Translations under genes and position numbers: made by a program | Part shown: piece after piece, positions 54,603-62,781 of the stretch | Layout of the letters: every line of letters begins with the position of its first letter | Numbering within the stretch: the first letter of the stretch is position 1 | Notes under the pieces: model-generated | The model's input: the letters and a program-made list of their open reading frames with translations, nothing else | What the model was told of the DNA's origin: nothing | The model's database searches: none | Source: Hyphomonas sp. | GTDB taxonomy: Bacteria > Pseudomonadota > Alphaproteobacteria > Caulobacterales > Hyphomonadaceae | NCBI GenBank assembly: GCA_013791775.1 | Contig: VMTE01000022.1 | Location: forward strand, 124,001-188,000 | Length of the DNA: 64,000 nucleotides | Reading direction: 5' to 3'

Positions 54603-55160
54603 ATGGAGCGGCCCTTCCTCGAGGGCTTCTCCCACCGCCTCGCGACCGGGGCGGACACGGACGAGATCGCCGCGCTGATGGACGCCGCAATCGGCGAACT
54701 TCAGCGCGGTTTTCTGTCGCCTGAGCAGGTGGCCGTGTCGCGCAGCATCATGGGGCTCGACCGGCAGCTGATTGCGGACGGCAGCTATTTCGTGGTGCAC
54801 GCGGCCGCATCTGGCCAGCTGGCAGCCTGCGGGGGCTGGAGCCACCGCGCCACCCTCTATGGCGGCGACCATTCGACGGCGCAGCGCAACGCCGCGCTGC
54901 TCCGCATCGGCGAAGACGCCGCCCGCATCCGCGCGATGTACACGCATCCGGAGTTCGTGCGGCGCGGGCTGGGCCGGCACGTCCTGTCCGTATGCGAACA
55001 GGCGGCGCGGGACGCGGGCTTCACGCGCGCCGAACTGATGGCGACGCTGGCCGGCGAACCGCTCTACCGGGCCTGCGGCTATGAGGAGATCGAGCGGATC
55101 ATCAGCGCGTCGGTGGACGGTGTGGATGTGCCGGGGCTTCGGATGGGAAAGGCGCTCTAA
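54603..55160 (+). CDS. GNAT family N-acetyltransferase
   Basis: A 185-residue acetyltransferase two bases after ilvC, probably transcribed with it. The acetyl-CoA loop is MYTHPEFVRRGLGRHVLSVCEQAARDAGF (in part RRGLGRHVLS, about residues 119-128), followed by YRACGYEEIE. The N-terminal half (FSHRLATGADTDEIAALMDAAI) is typical of small-amine GNATs. Substrate unknown. Overlaps the opposed muramidase gene by 4 bases. Confidence 0.82.
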   Translation: MERPFLEGFSHRLATGADTDEIAALMDAAIGELQRGFLSPEQVAVSRSIMGLDRQLIADGSYFVVHAAASGQLAACGGWSHRATLYGGDHSTAQRNAALLRIGEDAARIRAMYTHPEFVRRGLGRHVLSVCEQAARDAGFTRAELMATLAGEPLYRACGYEEIERIISASVDGVDVPGLRMGKAL

Positions 55161-55852
55161 TCCCCCGCCCGGTTGAGGTCCACCTGTCCTTCGACACCGG
55201 CCACTTTCCCCTTCATCGAATACTGCCAGATCGCATACGGCCCCTGCGGCGGGCCGCCCAGCGAGCGGATCCAGACCGGGTGGGCCTCAAATCCCTCCCC
55301 TTCCAGCCATTCGGCCTGGAAGGCGGGTGTCGTGTAGATCACCGCCGCCGCGCCATACTCGGCTTCGAGCGCGGACAGGAACACGCGCAGCTCGGCGAGC
55401 GCCGCCTCGCGGCCGCCGCGCGCCCGGCAGTTGTGGGCGTGCTCAAGGTCAACAGCGGGCGGCAAGGTGCCGGGGCGCACTTCGACCTGGCGGATGAAAT
55501 TTTCGGCCTGCGGGGCGCCGTCCCGGCAGAGGAGGTAGAAGTGGTAGGCGCCGACGCGCCAGCCAAGCCGGGTGGCCGCCTGCCAGTTGGCCTGGAATTG
55601 CGGGTCCGCATGATCGGTCCCTTCTGTGGCCTTGAGGTACACGAACTGGAACGGCTCGGTGCCGAGGCGGGCCCAATCGACCCGCCCGTTATGGTGCGAC
55701 AGGTCGATGCCCTCGGCGCCCGGCGGAAGCAGGCCGGGCCGGCCGGTCTCCGGTTCCGGCGCGCGCGCCGGCGGGCTGCAGGCGGTCATTCCGGTGAGGA
55801 ATAGCCCCGCCAGGGCTTGCATCCTCAAGACACGCACAATTCTTGCAAGCAC
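55157..55852 (-). CDS. GH25 family lysozyme-like muramidase, lipoprotein
   Basis: A 231-residue glycosidase cutting MurNAc-GlcNAc bonds. The N-terminus has a lipobox-like TACS (about residue 25) after a hydrophobic stretch. GH25 motifs are GIDLSHHNGRVDW, VYLKATEGTDHADPQF, GAYHFYLLCRDG and PAVDLEHAHN, where the D-x-E pair is catalytic. A start at Met11 is possible. It is opposite a bactofilin gene and shares a CtrA box with it, suggesting a role in local wall remodelling rather than phage lysis. Confidence 0.88.
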   Translation of the reverse strand: MLARIVRVLRMQALAGLFLTGMTACSPPARAPEPETGRPGLLPPGAEGIDLSHHNGRVDWARLGTEPFQFVYLKATEGTDHADPQFQANWQAATRLGWRVGAYHFYLLCRDGAPQAENFIRQVEVRPGTLPPAVDLEHAHNCRARGGREAALAELRVFLSALEAEYGAAAVIYTTPAFQAEWLEGEGFEAHPVWIRSLGGPPQGPYAIWQYSMKGKVAGVEGQVDLNRAGD

Positions 55853-55876
55853 CGGGCAGGTCCCCTTCTTCTTTCG

Positions 55877-55892
55877 TTAACAATAGGTTAAC
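55877..55892. promoter_or_regulatory. Perfect CtrA box between muramidase and bactofilin genes
   Basis: The sequence reads GTTAA-CAATAGG-TTAACC, an exact TTAA-N7-TTAAC match on the plus strand and also on the minus strand. It lies 24 bases upstream of the muramidase ATG and 33 bases upstream of the bactofilin ATG, so one site could time both genes in the cell cycle. Confidence 0.65.
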
Positions 55893-55925
55893 CATTGGAT
55901 AAGGGCGCAAAGAAGGAAACGGGCG

Positions 55926-56417
55926 ATGGCTACACCTCCGAACCGGACTGAACCCGCTGGCAGGGCCGCCAAGGCCGGCGCCGGTAACTCGATTGCTGCG
56001 GGCGGACGCCTGGAAGGCACGTTCCGGTTTTCCGGACCGGTGATCATCGGCGCCGAAATCCGCGGCGATGTCGAATCCGACGACCTGATCCTCGTGGAAG
56101 CCACCGGCAGGATCGAAGGGCGCGTGCGCGCCGCCACGCTGATCGTTCATGGCGCCGTGGCCGGGGATATCGAAGCGAGCCGCGCGCTGGAAGTCTGCAC
56201 GGGCGGGCGCCTTGAGGGCTTCGCCTTTTCGCCTTCGATGCGGGTCGAGGAGCGCACGATTGTCAGCGCTGACCTGCTGATCGCGCCGGAACGCACCGTT
56301 GCGCACATCAACAAGGCGGCCACGGTGCCGGATCTCTACAACGTGGCGCCGCTGGCCCCGGCCCGCCCCGAAACACCGGCCGGCGACACCGCCGTGTCCA
56401 AATCCGCCGCCGGTTGA
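55926..56417 (+). CDS. Bactofilin
   Basis: A 163-residue polymer-forming cytoskeletal protein. The central beta-helix domain (about residues 22-120) shows the repeating six-residue pattern with alternating hydrophobics, e.g. IAAGGRLEGTFRFSGPVIIGAEIRGDV in part GRLEGTFRF and GAVAGDIEAS. Flanking termini are disordered and Pro/Ala-rich. Bactofilins localise wall enzymes in stalk or bud morphogenesis; a muramidase is divergent next door. Confidence 0.9.
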   Translation: MATPPNRTEPAGRAAKAGAGNSIAAGGRLEGTFRFSGPVIIGAEIRGDVESDDLILVEATGRIEGRVRAATLIVHGAVAGDIEASRALEVCTGGRLEGFAFSPSMRVEERTIVSADLLIAPERTVAHINKAATVPDLYNVAPLAPARPETPAGDTAVSKSAAG

Positions 56418-56433
56418 CCGGCGCCCGGGGCGT

Positions 56434-57027
56434 CTAACCTCGGATATCTTTCAGGCGCTCGAACGAGTTGTCGCCCGGCTTGTAGACGCCGAGATCACGC
56501 ATCCGCGTACACGCCCACTGGTAGTCCTGCTCGCACGCATTGGTCAGCGCCTGGGTTCCGGCCACGGTATCCTTGCGGCCACCCGCGCCAGTGAAGGCCA
56601 TGTTGCCATAGGCCGCGCAGCCGCTGACATCGCCGTAGTCGCAGGCCTTCTTGTAGAGCGCGCGCCCTTCGGTCTGGTTCCTGGCGACGCCGCGTCCCTG
56701 AACGGTCAGGTAGGCGAGGCCCGCGCAGCCGCGCCCGTCCTTGGCCTCGCACACGAGCTTGTAGGTTTTCGCGGCCGCCGCAAGGTCCTGCGCGCCGCCG
56801 GCGCCGGTGCGCTGCATGTCGGCCAGCTTGAAGCAGCCGTCGATCAGATTCGCCGCGCAGGCCGCAGTCGCTGCCTCCCGCGCGATCTTCTGTTTCGCCT
56901 GCCGCGCCTGCGCCTGCTCCAGCGCAATTTCGGCCTGTGACCGCTCGACCTGGTCAAACTGGGCCGAGGCGGGAAGCGAGAGTGCGCCGCTCAAAAGAAC
57001 GGCTCCGAGCATCAGATGCAATTTCAT
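56434..57027 (-). CDS. Exported Sel1-repeat-like protein
   Basis: A 197-residue protein with a signal peptide (cleavage after LPASAQ, about residue 23), a short Gln/Ala-rich coiled coil (RSQAEIALEQAQARQAKQK), and three to four Sel1-like helical repeats that each bear cysteines (GCFKLADMQRTGAGG, GCAGLAYLTVQGRGV, GCAAYGNMAFTGAGG). Cys-containing Sel1 proteins resemble the HcpA family, where disulfides brace repeats. Function unknown, probably periplasmic protein interaction. Confidence 0.8.
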   Translation of the reverse strand: MKLHLMLGAVLLSGALSLPASAQFDQVERSQAEIALEQAQARQAKQKIAREAATAACAANLIDGCFKLADMQRTGAGGAQDLAAAAKTYKLVCEAKDGRGCAGLAYLTVQGRGVARNQTEGRALYKKACDYGDVSGCAAYGNMAFTGAGGRKDTVAGTQALTNACEQDYQWACTRMRDLGVYKPGDNSFERLKDIRG

Positions 57028-57172
57028 GGCTCCGGTCTCCTTTCAGGGGTAACAGCCTTAGTGGCAGATTCAGGCATCGCGGGGGCAGCCTGCCACAGAG
57101 AATGCAGTGGCTCCTGCGTTGTCCTCGGGCTAACCTCATTTGCAACAAGAGACCAGAGGAAGGAAACACGTC

Positions 57173-58144
57173 ATGGCCGCGCAGGATCAGGCTCCCATCG
57201 GTTCCGGCTTTCACGCCAAGAGTTCCGCCGCCGATGTCGTTCGCGGCGTCGATCTCTCCGGCAGGAACGTCATCGTGACCGGCGGCTATTCCGGCATCGG
57301 CCTTGAAACCGTGCGGGCCCTCGCCTCGGCGGGCGCCCGTGTCACCGTTCCGGCCCGCCGCGCCGGCGTTGCCGCAGAGGCCCTCGCCCCGGTTGCCGGC
57401 GAGATCGAGATTGCCTCCATGGACCTCGGCGATGTCGCCAGCGTGCGCAAGTTTGCCGATGACTATCTCGAAACCGGCCGCGACCTCGACATCCTGATCA
57501 ACAATGCCGGGATCATGGCCACGCCGTTCGGCCGCGTCGGCAAGGGTTGGGAAACCCAGTTCGGCACCAACCATCTCGGCCACATGGCGCTGGCCCTGAA
57601 GCTGGCCCCTGCCCTGCAGGCCGCCGAGGGCGCCCGGGTCGTGGCGCTGTCATCGACCGGCCATATCCGGTCGGACGTGATCTGGGACGACCCGCACTAC
57701 ACCGCGCGACCCTATGACAAATGGGAGGCCTACGGCCAGGCGAAGTCCGCCAACGCCCTGTTCGCGCTCGGCGTTGACCTGCTGGGCCGCGAAGTCGGCG
57801 TGCGCGCCTTCTCGGTCCACCCTGGCGGCATCTTCACGCCCCTGCAGCGCCACCTGACCGACGAGGAAATGGCCGCCCTCGGCTGGAAGAATGCCGACGG
57901 CACGATCCCGCCCGCCGTGCAGGCGATGTTCAAGACGCCCGAGCAGGGCGCCTCCACCACCGTCTGGGCGGCGACCTCGCCCCAGCTCGCCGGCAAGGGC
58001 GGCGTGTACTGCGAGGATTGCGACATTGCCCGGATGGCCGGCCCGGACAGCCAGCGCTGGGAACATGCGCGCGAGTGGATCGCCGACGATGCGCGGGCCC
58101 AGCGTCTGTGGGACATGAGCGAAAAGATGCTGGCCGACGCCTGA
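57173..58144 (+). CDS. SDR family oxidoreductase, retinol-dehydrogenase-like
   Basis: A 323-residue SDR. The start at 57173 follows AGAGGAAGG. The cofactor motif is TGGYSGIG (about residues 37-44), NNAG occurs at 107-110, and the catalytic pair is YGQAK (near 185-189) preceded by the Ser in ALSST. The length and the KGWETQFGTNHLGHMAL stretch place it with WWOX/retinol dehydrogenase-like SDRs. Substrate unknown. Confidence 0.83.
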   Translation: MAAQDQAPIGSGFHAKSSAADVVRGVDLSGRNVIVTGGYSGIGLETVRALASAGARVTVPARRAGVAAEALAPVAGEIEIASMDLGDVASVRKFADDYLETGRDLDILINNAGIMATPFGRVGKGWETQFGTNHLGHMALALKLAPALQAAEGARVVALSSTGHIRSDVIWDDPHYTARPYDKWEAYGQAKSANALFALGVDLLGREVGVRAFSVHPGGIFTPLQRHLTDEEMAALGWKNADGTIPPAVQAMFKTPEQGASTTVWAATSPQLAGKGGVYCEDCDIARMAGPDSQRWEHAREWIADDARAQRLWDMSEKMLADA

Positions 58145-58205
58145 CGCGGCGGGCCTGCCATCGCCAGATTGACGCGCCGCCCCTTCCGGCGCACCTGAGG
58201 CGCCG

Positions 58206-58949
58206 ATGACGCACGAAACCGCCGCACCCGCCCCGGTTCCACGCCGCGCCCTCTATCTGGGGCTTGGCCTGCTGGCGCTTGTTCTGGGCGTCTTTGCGCT
58301 CGGCAAGCTCGGTTACCTTCCGGGACTCGAGCAGGCCGAGACCTGGCTCCAGGATCTCGCCGGAAGCCCCTGGGGCCTGCCGGCGGTCATCGCGGTATTC
58401 TGCATTGCGGCCTTCATCGGCGTTCCCCAGTTTGCGCTGATCGCCGCCGCTGTGGCGGTGTTCGGGCCGTTGATGGGCGCTGCCTATGGCTGGATTGCCA
58501 ACATGGTGTCCGGCGCGCTCACCTTCTGGATTGGCCGGACCGGCGGCGAAGCGGCGGTCCGGCGCTATGCCGGCCCGCGCGCCCGGAAACTCTCGCGCCT
58601 GATCGGCCAGAATGCCCTGATTGCCAGCGCGGTCGTGCGCAGCATTCCGGCCGGACCGTTCCTGATCGTCAACATGGTGTTCGGCGCCAGCGCCGCGAAA
58701 TTCCGCGACTTCTGGATCGGCATGGGGCTCGGCATTCTCCCGAAGATCGCGCTGGTGGCGGTAGGCTGGAAGTCGGTGGAGTCGGCCTTTGCCGGCAATC
58801 CGTTGGTGGCCGGCCTGTTCGGCGCCGGGGCCCTCGCCCTGTATGCCGGTATCGCCTATTTTGTCGTGCGGCGGGCCCGCCGGGCGTGGCAAGATATTCC
58901 CGACGCCCCCGCCCCGGCAATTGACACCGGGCAGGAACGCGGCGAATAG
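58206..58949 (+). CDS. TVP38/TMEM64 (VTT/DedA-type) membrane protein
   Basis: A 247-residue protein with five or six hydrophobic segments. VTT-domain marks are AAVAVFGPLMGAAYGWIANMVSGALTFWIGR (part: GPLMGAAYGW) and RSIPAGPFLIVNMVFGASAAKFRDFWIGMGLG (part: FLIVNMVFGAS). Related DedA/VTT proteins are lipid scramblases or flippases. Ends 7 bases before the leuA leader peptide. Confidence 0.85.
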   Translation: MTHETAAPAPVPRRALYLGLGLLALVLGVFALGKLGYLPGLEQAETWLQDLAGSPWGLPAVIAVFCIAAFIGVPQFALIAAAVAVFGPLMGAAYGWIANMVSGALTFWIGRTGGEAAVRRYAGPRARKLSRLIGQNALIASAVVRSIPAGPFLIVNMVFGASAAKFRDFWIGMGLGILPKIALVAVGWKSVESAFAGNPLVAGLFGAGALALYAGIAYFVVRRARRAWQDIPDAPAPAIDTGQERGE

Positions 58950-58956
58950 TGCCCCC

Positions 58957-59025
58957 ATGCGCAAAGTCTTGCCCCTTCTTCTGCTGCTTACCGGCCCCTG
59001 GCCGGTGCCGGTCGCCTCGACCTGA
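58957..59025 (+). CDS. Putative leuA leader peptide with five Leu codons in a row
   Basis: A 22-residue frame beginning MRKVLPLLLLLTGPWPVP, with Leu codons 7-11 in direct succession (CTT CTT CTG CTG CTT). It ends 77 bases before the leuA ATG and overlaps a long inverted repeat. A run of codons for the end product of the pathway is the hallmark of transcription attenuation. Translation is not proved and the ribosome site (AGGAACG, rather distant) is weak. Confidence 0.6.
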   Translation: MRKVLPLLLLLTGPWPVPVAST

Positions 59026-59047
59026 GAGGCGAACGCGCGGCCAGGGG
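58995..59047 (+). promoter_or_regulatory. Nested inverted repeat in the leuA leader
   Basis: CCCCTGGCC (58995-59003) pairs perfectly with GGCCAGGGG (59039-59047), enclosing TCGCCTC (59012-59018) and GAGGCGA (59026-59032), also perfect. The outer left arm starts six bases past the Leu codon run, so a stalled ribosome would cover it and free the inner hairpin. No T-run follows, so the regulated step may be Rho-dependent or translational. Confidence 0.5.
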
Positions 59048-59102
59048 ATGCCCAGACTGAATTGAGCCCATTCCCCCAAACTTACCGCTGAGCCGCAGTC
59101 CC

Positions 59103-60659
59103 ATGACCTCGAAATCCAACGCGAAGCCCGCGAAGAAACCCCACGTCTTCATCTTTGACACGACCTTGCGTGACGGCGAGCAATCGCCCGGCGCGTCGAT
59201 GACCCACAACGAAAAGCTCGAACTCGCGAGCCTGATGGAAGACATGGGCGTCGACATCATCGAGGCCGGCTTCCCCGCCGCCTCGGACGGTGACTTTGCC
59301 GCCGTCAGCGCCATCGCGGCCCAGTCGAAGTCTGCCATCATCTGCGGCCTTGCCCGCTCCACGCCCGGCGACATCGAGCGCTGCGCGGAGGCCGTAAAGA
59401 ATGCGGCCCGCCCGCGTATTCACACCTTCATCTCGACCAGCGAAGTGCACATGAAGCACAAGCTGAAGATGGGCGCGAACGCCGTTCTGGAAGCCATCGG
59501 ACGCTCGGTTGCGCAGGCGCGCAGCCACACCGACGACGTGGAATGGAGCGCCGAAGACGCGACCCGCACGGACTTCGATTTTCTCTGCAAGTGTATCGAC
59601 ACCGCCATCGCGTCCGGCGCGCGCACGATCAACGTACCCGACACGGTGGGCTATTCCCACCCGCACGAGTACGGCGAACTGTTCCGCCGGCTGATCGAAA
59701 ACATTCCGAACTCGGACAAGGTGATCTGGTCGGCCCACTGCCACAATGATCTCGGCCTCGCGGTCGCCAACTCCCTGTCGGCCGTTGCCAATGGTGCACG
59801 CCAGGTCGAGTGCGCCGTCAACGGCCTTGGCGAACGCGCCGGCAACGCCGCGCTGGAAGAGATCGTGATGGCCATGAAGGTGCGCGGCGACACGCTGCCC
59901 TACGAGACCGGTATTGATGCCACCTATCTCGCCCGCGCCTCTGCCATGGTCAGCCGGATCACCGGCTTTCCGGTGCAATACAACAAGGCGATCGTCGGCA
60001 AGAACGCCTTCGCGCACGAAAGCGGCATCCACCAGGACGGCATGCTGAAGAACGCCGAGACCTATGAAATCATGAAGCCCGAGGATGTCGGCGTCGCGAA
60101 GACCTCGCTGGTGATGGGCAAGCACTCGGGCCGCCACGCCTTCCGCGACAAGCTGGAATCGATGGGCTATTTCCTCGAAGGTGACGGTCTGAACGATGCT
60201 TTCAAGCGCTTCAAGGATCTGGCCGACCGCAAGAAGCATGTCTTCGATGACGACATCATCGCACTCGTCGATGAGCAATTGTCGGCCGAAGGTGAGCGCA
60301 TCGCGTTCAAGCGCCTGCGCGTCGTGGCCGGCACAGATGGTCCGCAGACGGCAGAAATCGATCTGGTCGTCGAAGGCGAAGAAAAGTTCGCCATCGCGCG
60401 CGGCAATGGTCCGGTCGATGCCGTGTTCAATGCCATCCGCCAGATCGTGCCGCATCAGGCTGTGCTGGAACTCTACCAGGTGCATGCCGTGACCGGCGGA
60501 ACCGATGCCCAGGCCACCGTGTCGGTACGTCTCAACGGCGACGGCATCATGGCGACCGGCCGCTCATCGGATCCGGACACGCTGGTGGCAAGCGCGAAGG
60601 CCTACCTGCACGCCCTCAACAAGTTCGAAGTCCGCAAGGCAAAGCGCAAGGCGGCTTGA
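59103..60659 (+). CDS. leuA: 2-isopropylmalate synthase
   Basis: A 518-residue enzyme condensing acetyl-CoA with ketoisovalerate, the first committed leucine step. The TIM-barrel starts with [17 protein letters not shown] (metal-binding Asp), [16 protein letters not shown] supplies the metal-binding His pair, and [13 protein letters not shown] begins the linker. The C-terminal domain (about 390-510) is the leucine-feedback LeuA dimer. Typical length for LeuA type 1. Preceded by a Leu-rich leader. Confidence 0.95.
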   Translation: MTSKSNAKPAKKPHVFIFDTTLRDGEQSPGASMTHNEKLELASLMEDMGVDIIEAGFPAASDGDFAAVSAIAAQSKSAIICGLARSTPGDIERCAEAVKNAARPRIHTFISTSEVHMKHKLKMGANAVLEAIGRSVAQARSHTDDVEWSAEDATRTDFDFLCKCIDTAIASGARTINVPDTVGYSHPHEYGELFRRLIENIPNSDKVIWSAHCHNDLGLAVANSLSAVANGARQVECAVNGLGERAGNAALEEIVMAMKVRGDTLPYETGIDATYLARASAMVSRITGFPVQYNKAIVGKNAFAHESGIHQDGMLKNAETYEIMKPEDVGVAKTSLVMGKHSGRHAFRDKLESMGYFLEGDGLNDAFKRFKDLADRKKHVFDDDIIALVDEQLSAEGERIAFKRLRVVAGTDGPQTAEIDLVVEGEEKFAIARGNGPVDAVFNAIRQIVPHQAVLELYQVHAVTGGTDAQATVSVRLNGDGIMATGRSSDPDTLVASAKAYLHALNKFEVRKAKRKAA

Positions 60660-60685
60660 ACGAAAGCAGACGCAGGAGCACCAGC

Positions 60686-61156
60686 ATGAGCAACGCGCGC
60701 CGCTGGACCCGCAATGCAGGATACGGCTGCAGCGGTCTGCTCCTCTTGCTGATCGGCGGATGCGTGCGCCAGGAAGTATCCCGGCAGCTTCATGTCTGTC
60801 TCGGCAACGCGAAAGAAGTCGCAGCCTTCCGTTCCGCGCTTCATGAACTGGCGCGTCGGGAAGGGATGGAATTTGTCGATGCCAGTGAGTACGCCGAGAA
60901 AAATATAGAATCGCTCGGCGTGAAATCTCACATGGACGTTCTGAAGCCCATTGTACATTTGGCCCTCCAGGAACCCAACGGGTCAGGACTTATCGCCAGC
61001 AATGTTGGATTGACCGCTTTTGAGGTGGGTGTTGGCATAGACAATAGCCAACTCGCGGATCGCGTTTTCGACGTGGTGTCATCAAGGTGGGAAGTGACCG
61101 ACGTGCCCGTTGATCGGGGCATGCTGCCCGATCCCGATTGCGGGTCCGAACTTTAG
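60686..61156 (+). CDS. Putative lipoprotein of unknown function
   Basis: A 156-residue protein starting MSNARRWTRNAGYG after CAGGAG. A hydrophobic stretch ends in the lipobox IGGC (about residues 23-26). The mature part includes HVCLGNAKEVAAFRSALHELARREGM and a C-terminal cysteine pair region (PDPDCGSEL). Composition is slightly AT-richer from 60890 on. I recognise no family. It overlaps the HPr gene by 4 bases, tail to tail. Confidence 0.55.
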   Translation: MSNARRWTRNAGYGCSGLLLLLIGGCVRQEVSRQLHVCLGNAKEVAAFRSALHELARREGMEFVDASEYAEKNIESLGVKSHMDVLKPIVHLALQEPNGSGLIASNVGLTAFEVGVGIDNSQLADRVFDVVSSRWEVTDVPVDRGMLPDPDCGSEL

Positions 61157-61443
61157 TTTCCGTCGTTCTCGCCGAAGCCGTCCTCGATCAAGCCGGCAAT
61201 GGCGTCCACTGCCGCTTCGGCCTGGGCGCCCCTGCCCTTGATCTGCACCACGCAGCCGGTGTGCGCGACGAGCATCAGCAGGTCCATGATCGAGCGGGCA
61301 TCCGCCGTCTCGCTCTCGTGGGTGACGAAGACCTGCGCGTCGTATTCCGCGGCGAGCCTGGCCACCTTGGCCGAGGCCCGCGCATGCAGGCCCTTCCGGT
61401 TCACGATGGTCGCGCGGCGTACGGCCGGGAAGTGATCCGACAT
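61153..61443 (-). CDS. HPr family phosphocarrier protein
   Basis: A 96-residue HPr. The phosphorylated residue is His20 in NRKGLHARAS, and the second conserved stretch is DARSIMDLLMLVA, where the Ser would be the HprK target. In alphaproteobacteria with few sugar permeases, HPr acts in a regulatory phosphorelay with EIIA and HprK. Its start overlaps the stop of the EIIA gene directly upstream on the same strand. Confidence 0.92.
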   Translation of the reverse strand: MSDHFPAVRRATIVNRKGLHARASAKVARLAAEYDAQVFVTHESETADARSIMDLLMLVAHTGCVVQIKGRGAQAEAAVDAIAGLIEDGFGENDGN

Positions 61444-61853
61444 CAGCAGGACGGCAACTTGGCAAGCACATCGGACGCGATGGTGATGTACTTGCGCCCG
61501 CCTTCAGCGGCGTCCTGGGCGCTTTCCTCGAGGCTGAGCACGTCGCGTGTCTGGGCCAGCTTGATCAGCATCGGCAGGTTGGCGCCCGAAACAATCTCCA
61601 TCTTGGCCCGGCTGCGCAGCGACAGGACAAGGTTGGACGGGGTGCCCCCGAACATGTCGGTCAGCACGATCACGCCGCGCCCGGCATCGCAGGCCTTGAC
61701 CGCTTCAAGGATGGCTTCACGCTTCAGGTCGAGGTCTTCGTCGGCGTCAATGGAGACGGCACGTGTCCGCCACAACCGCCCCACTACGTGCTCCGCAGCG
61801 GCGACGAGTTCGTGTGCGAGCTTGCCATGGCTAACGACTACGATGCCGATCAT
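61443..61853 (-). CDS. PTS EIIA component, mannose/fructose (EIIA-Man) type
   Basis: A 136-residue EIIA. The active His9 is in IVVVSHGKLAHELV, and the family segment VIVLTDMFGGTPSNLVLSL is complete. No EIIB, EIIC or EIID gene follows, only HPr, so the pair is likely regulatory rather than sugar-transporting. The hprK kinase gene, often upstream, is not seen here; the next upstream gene on this strand is dapB. Confidence 0.9.
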   Translation of the reverse strand: MIGIVVVSHGKLAHELVAAAEHVVGRLWRTRAVSIDADEDLDLKREAILEAVKACDAGRGVIVLTDMFGGTPSNLVLSLRSRAKMEIVSGANLPMLIKLAQTRDVLSLEESAQDAAEGGRKYITIASDVLAKLPSC

Positions 61854-61872
61854 ATGCCTTCGGACCGAAAAT

Positions 61873-61898
61873 CCAACGTAACAGGAGTGTCACGTTGG
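61873..61898. promoter_or_regulatory. Operator-like inverted repeat upstream of the EIIA gene
   Basis: CCAACGT and ACGTTGG are exact complements 12 bases apart, lying 19 bases upstream of the EIIA ATG in the gap behind dapB. It may be a regulator site or RNA hairpin for the EIIA-HPr pair. No known consensus matched. Confidence 0.35.
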
Positions 61899-61950
61899 CA
61901 CGATGCTGCGGCGCGTCAAGCGTCATTCGGCCGGGCGGGCCGCGCTTTCC

Positions 61951-62781
61951 TCAGCCGGTGTGGCCAAGACCCAACACATCGTCCATGCCATAAAGTCCGG
62001 GCGGCTGGGCGGCCGCCCAGATGGCGGCGTGGATCGCGCCGTCGGCAAAAACCGCCCGGTCGAGCGCCATGTGCGAGAAGCGAAGCACTTCCCGGGCGGA
62101 CCCGAACAGCACTTCGTGTTCACCATAGATGCCTCCCGCGCGGCGAACCGCCATGCCGATCTCGCCGTCCTTGCGGGGCGCATCGGGGCCGAGATAAGGC
62201 GGCGCGAGAATGTCCTTCAGCGCCGCACCGCGCCCGTCTGCAGCCGCCTCGGCCAGCATCATCGCCGTGCCGGAGGGCGCATCGACCTTGAGCCGGTGGT
62301 GCGCTTCGAGGATCTCGATGTCCCAGCCGGCCCCGAGACGCGAGGCGGCAAGGCGCGTCAACGCCTGCAGCAGATTGACCCCGAGCGAGTAATTGCCCGA
62401 CTTGACGATGGCAAAGCGGGATGCGGCCGCCTGGATGGCCGCCTCGTCCGCATCCGACAGGCCGGTCGTGCCGATTACCACCGCACGCACGGATGTGCCC
62501 TTCAGCGCGTCCAGCGCCTGCACGGTCGCCTCCGGCCGCGTGAAATCGATCCAGACATCGGCGCCGGCCGCCGCTTCGCTGACGGTCGGCGCCGGCCACA
62601 CACCGACGGGCCCGTGGCCGGCCAGCACGCCGATATCTTCATCGAAGACCCCCGCCGCCGCGACTTCGCTCGCCCCCGACAAGGCCAGCCCCCGGCTCAG
62701 CGCCATCGCCGCCAGCTGGCGGCCCATCCGCCCGGCCACCCCGGCAACCGCCACCTTCAACGCGTTATCCGGCTTGGTCAT
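61951..62781 (-). CDS. dapB: 4-hydroxy-tetrahydrodipicolinate reductase
   Basis: A 276-residue enzyme of the lysine/diaminopimelate pathway. The nucleotide motif is VAGVAGRMGRQL (about residues 10-21); the catalytic block is EAHHRLKVDAPSGTAMMLAE with its HH and K; and TRPEATVQALDAL is typical. Starts with a 4-base overlap with the stop of the potassium channel gene. DapB feeds the peptidoglycan stem peptide as well as lysine. Confidence 0.94.
   Translation of the reverse strand: MTKPDNALKVAVAGVAGRMGRQLAAMALSRGLALSGASEVAAAGVFDEDIGVLAGHGPVGVWPAPTVSEAAAGADVWIDFTRPEATVQALDALKGTSVRAVVIGTTGLSDADEAAIQAAASRFAIVKSGNYSLGVNLLQALTRLAASRLGAGWDIEILEAHHRLKVDAPSGTAMMLAEAAADGRGAALKDILAPPYLGPDAPRKDGEIGMAVRRAGGIYGEHEVLFGSAREVLRFSHMALDRAVFADGAIHAAIWAAAQPPGLYGMDDVLGLGHTG

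Noticed and set aside
55157-55852. GH25 lysozyme as a prophage remnant
   Set aside because: No holin, tail, terminase or integrase gene nearby; it has a lipoprotein-like N-terminus and a conserved-looking bactofilin partner.
61885-61915. Sigma-54-like TGGCAC...TGC
   Set aside because: The GG to GC spacing is 9 rather than 10 bases, and it points antisense into dapB.
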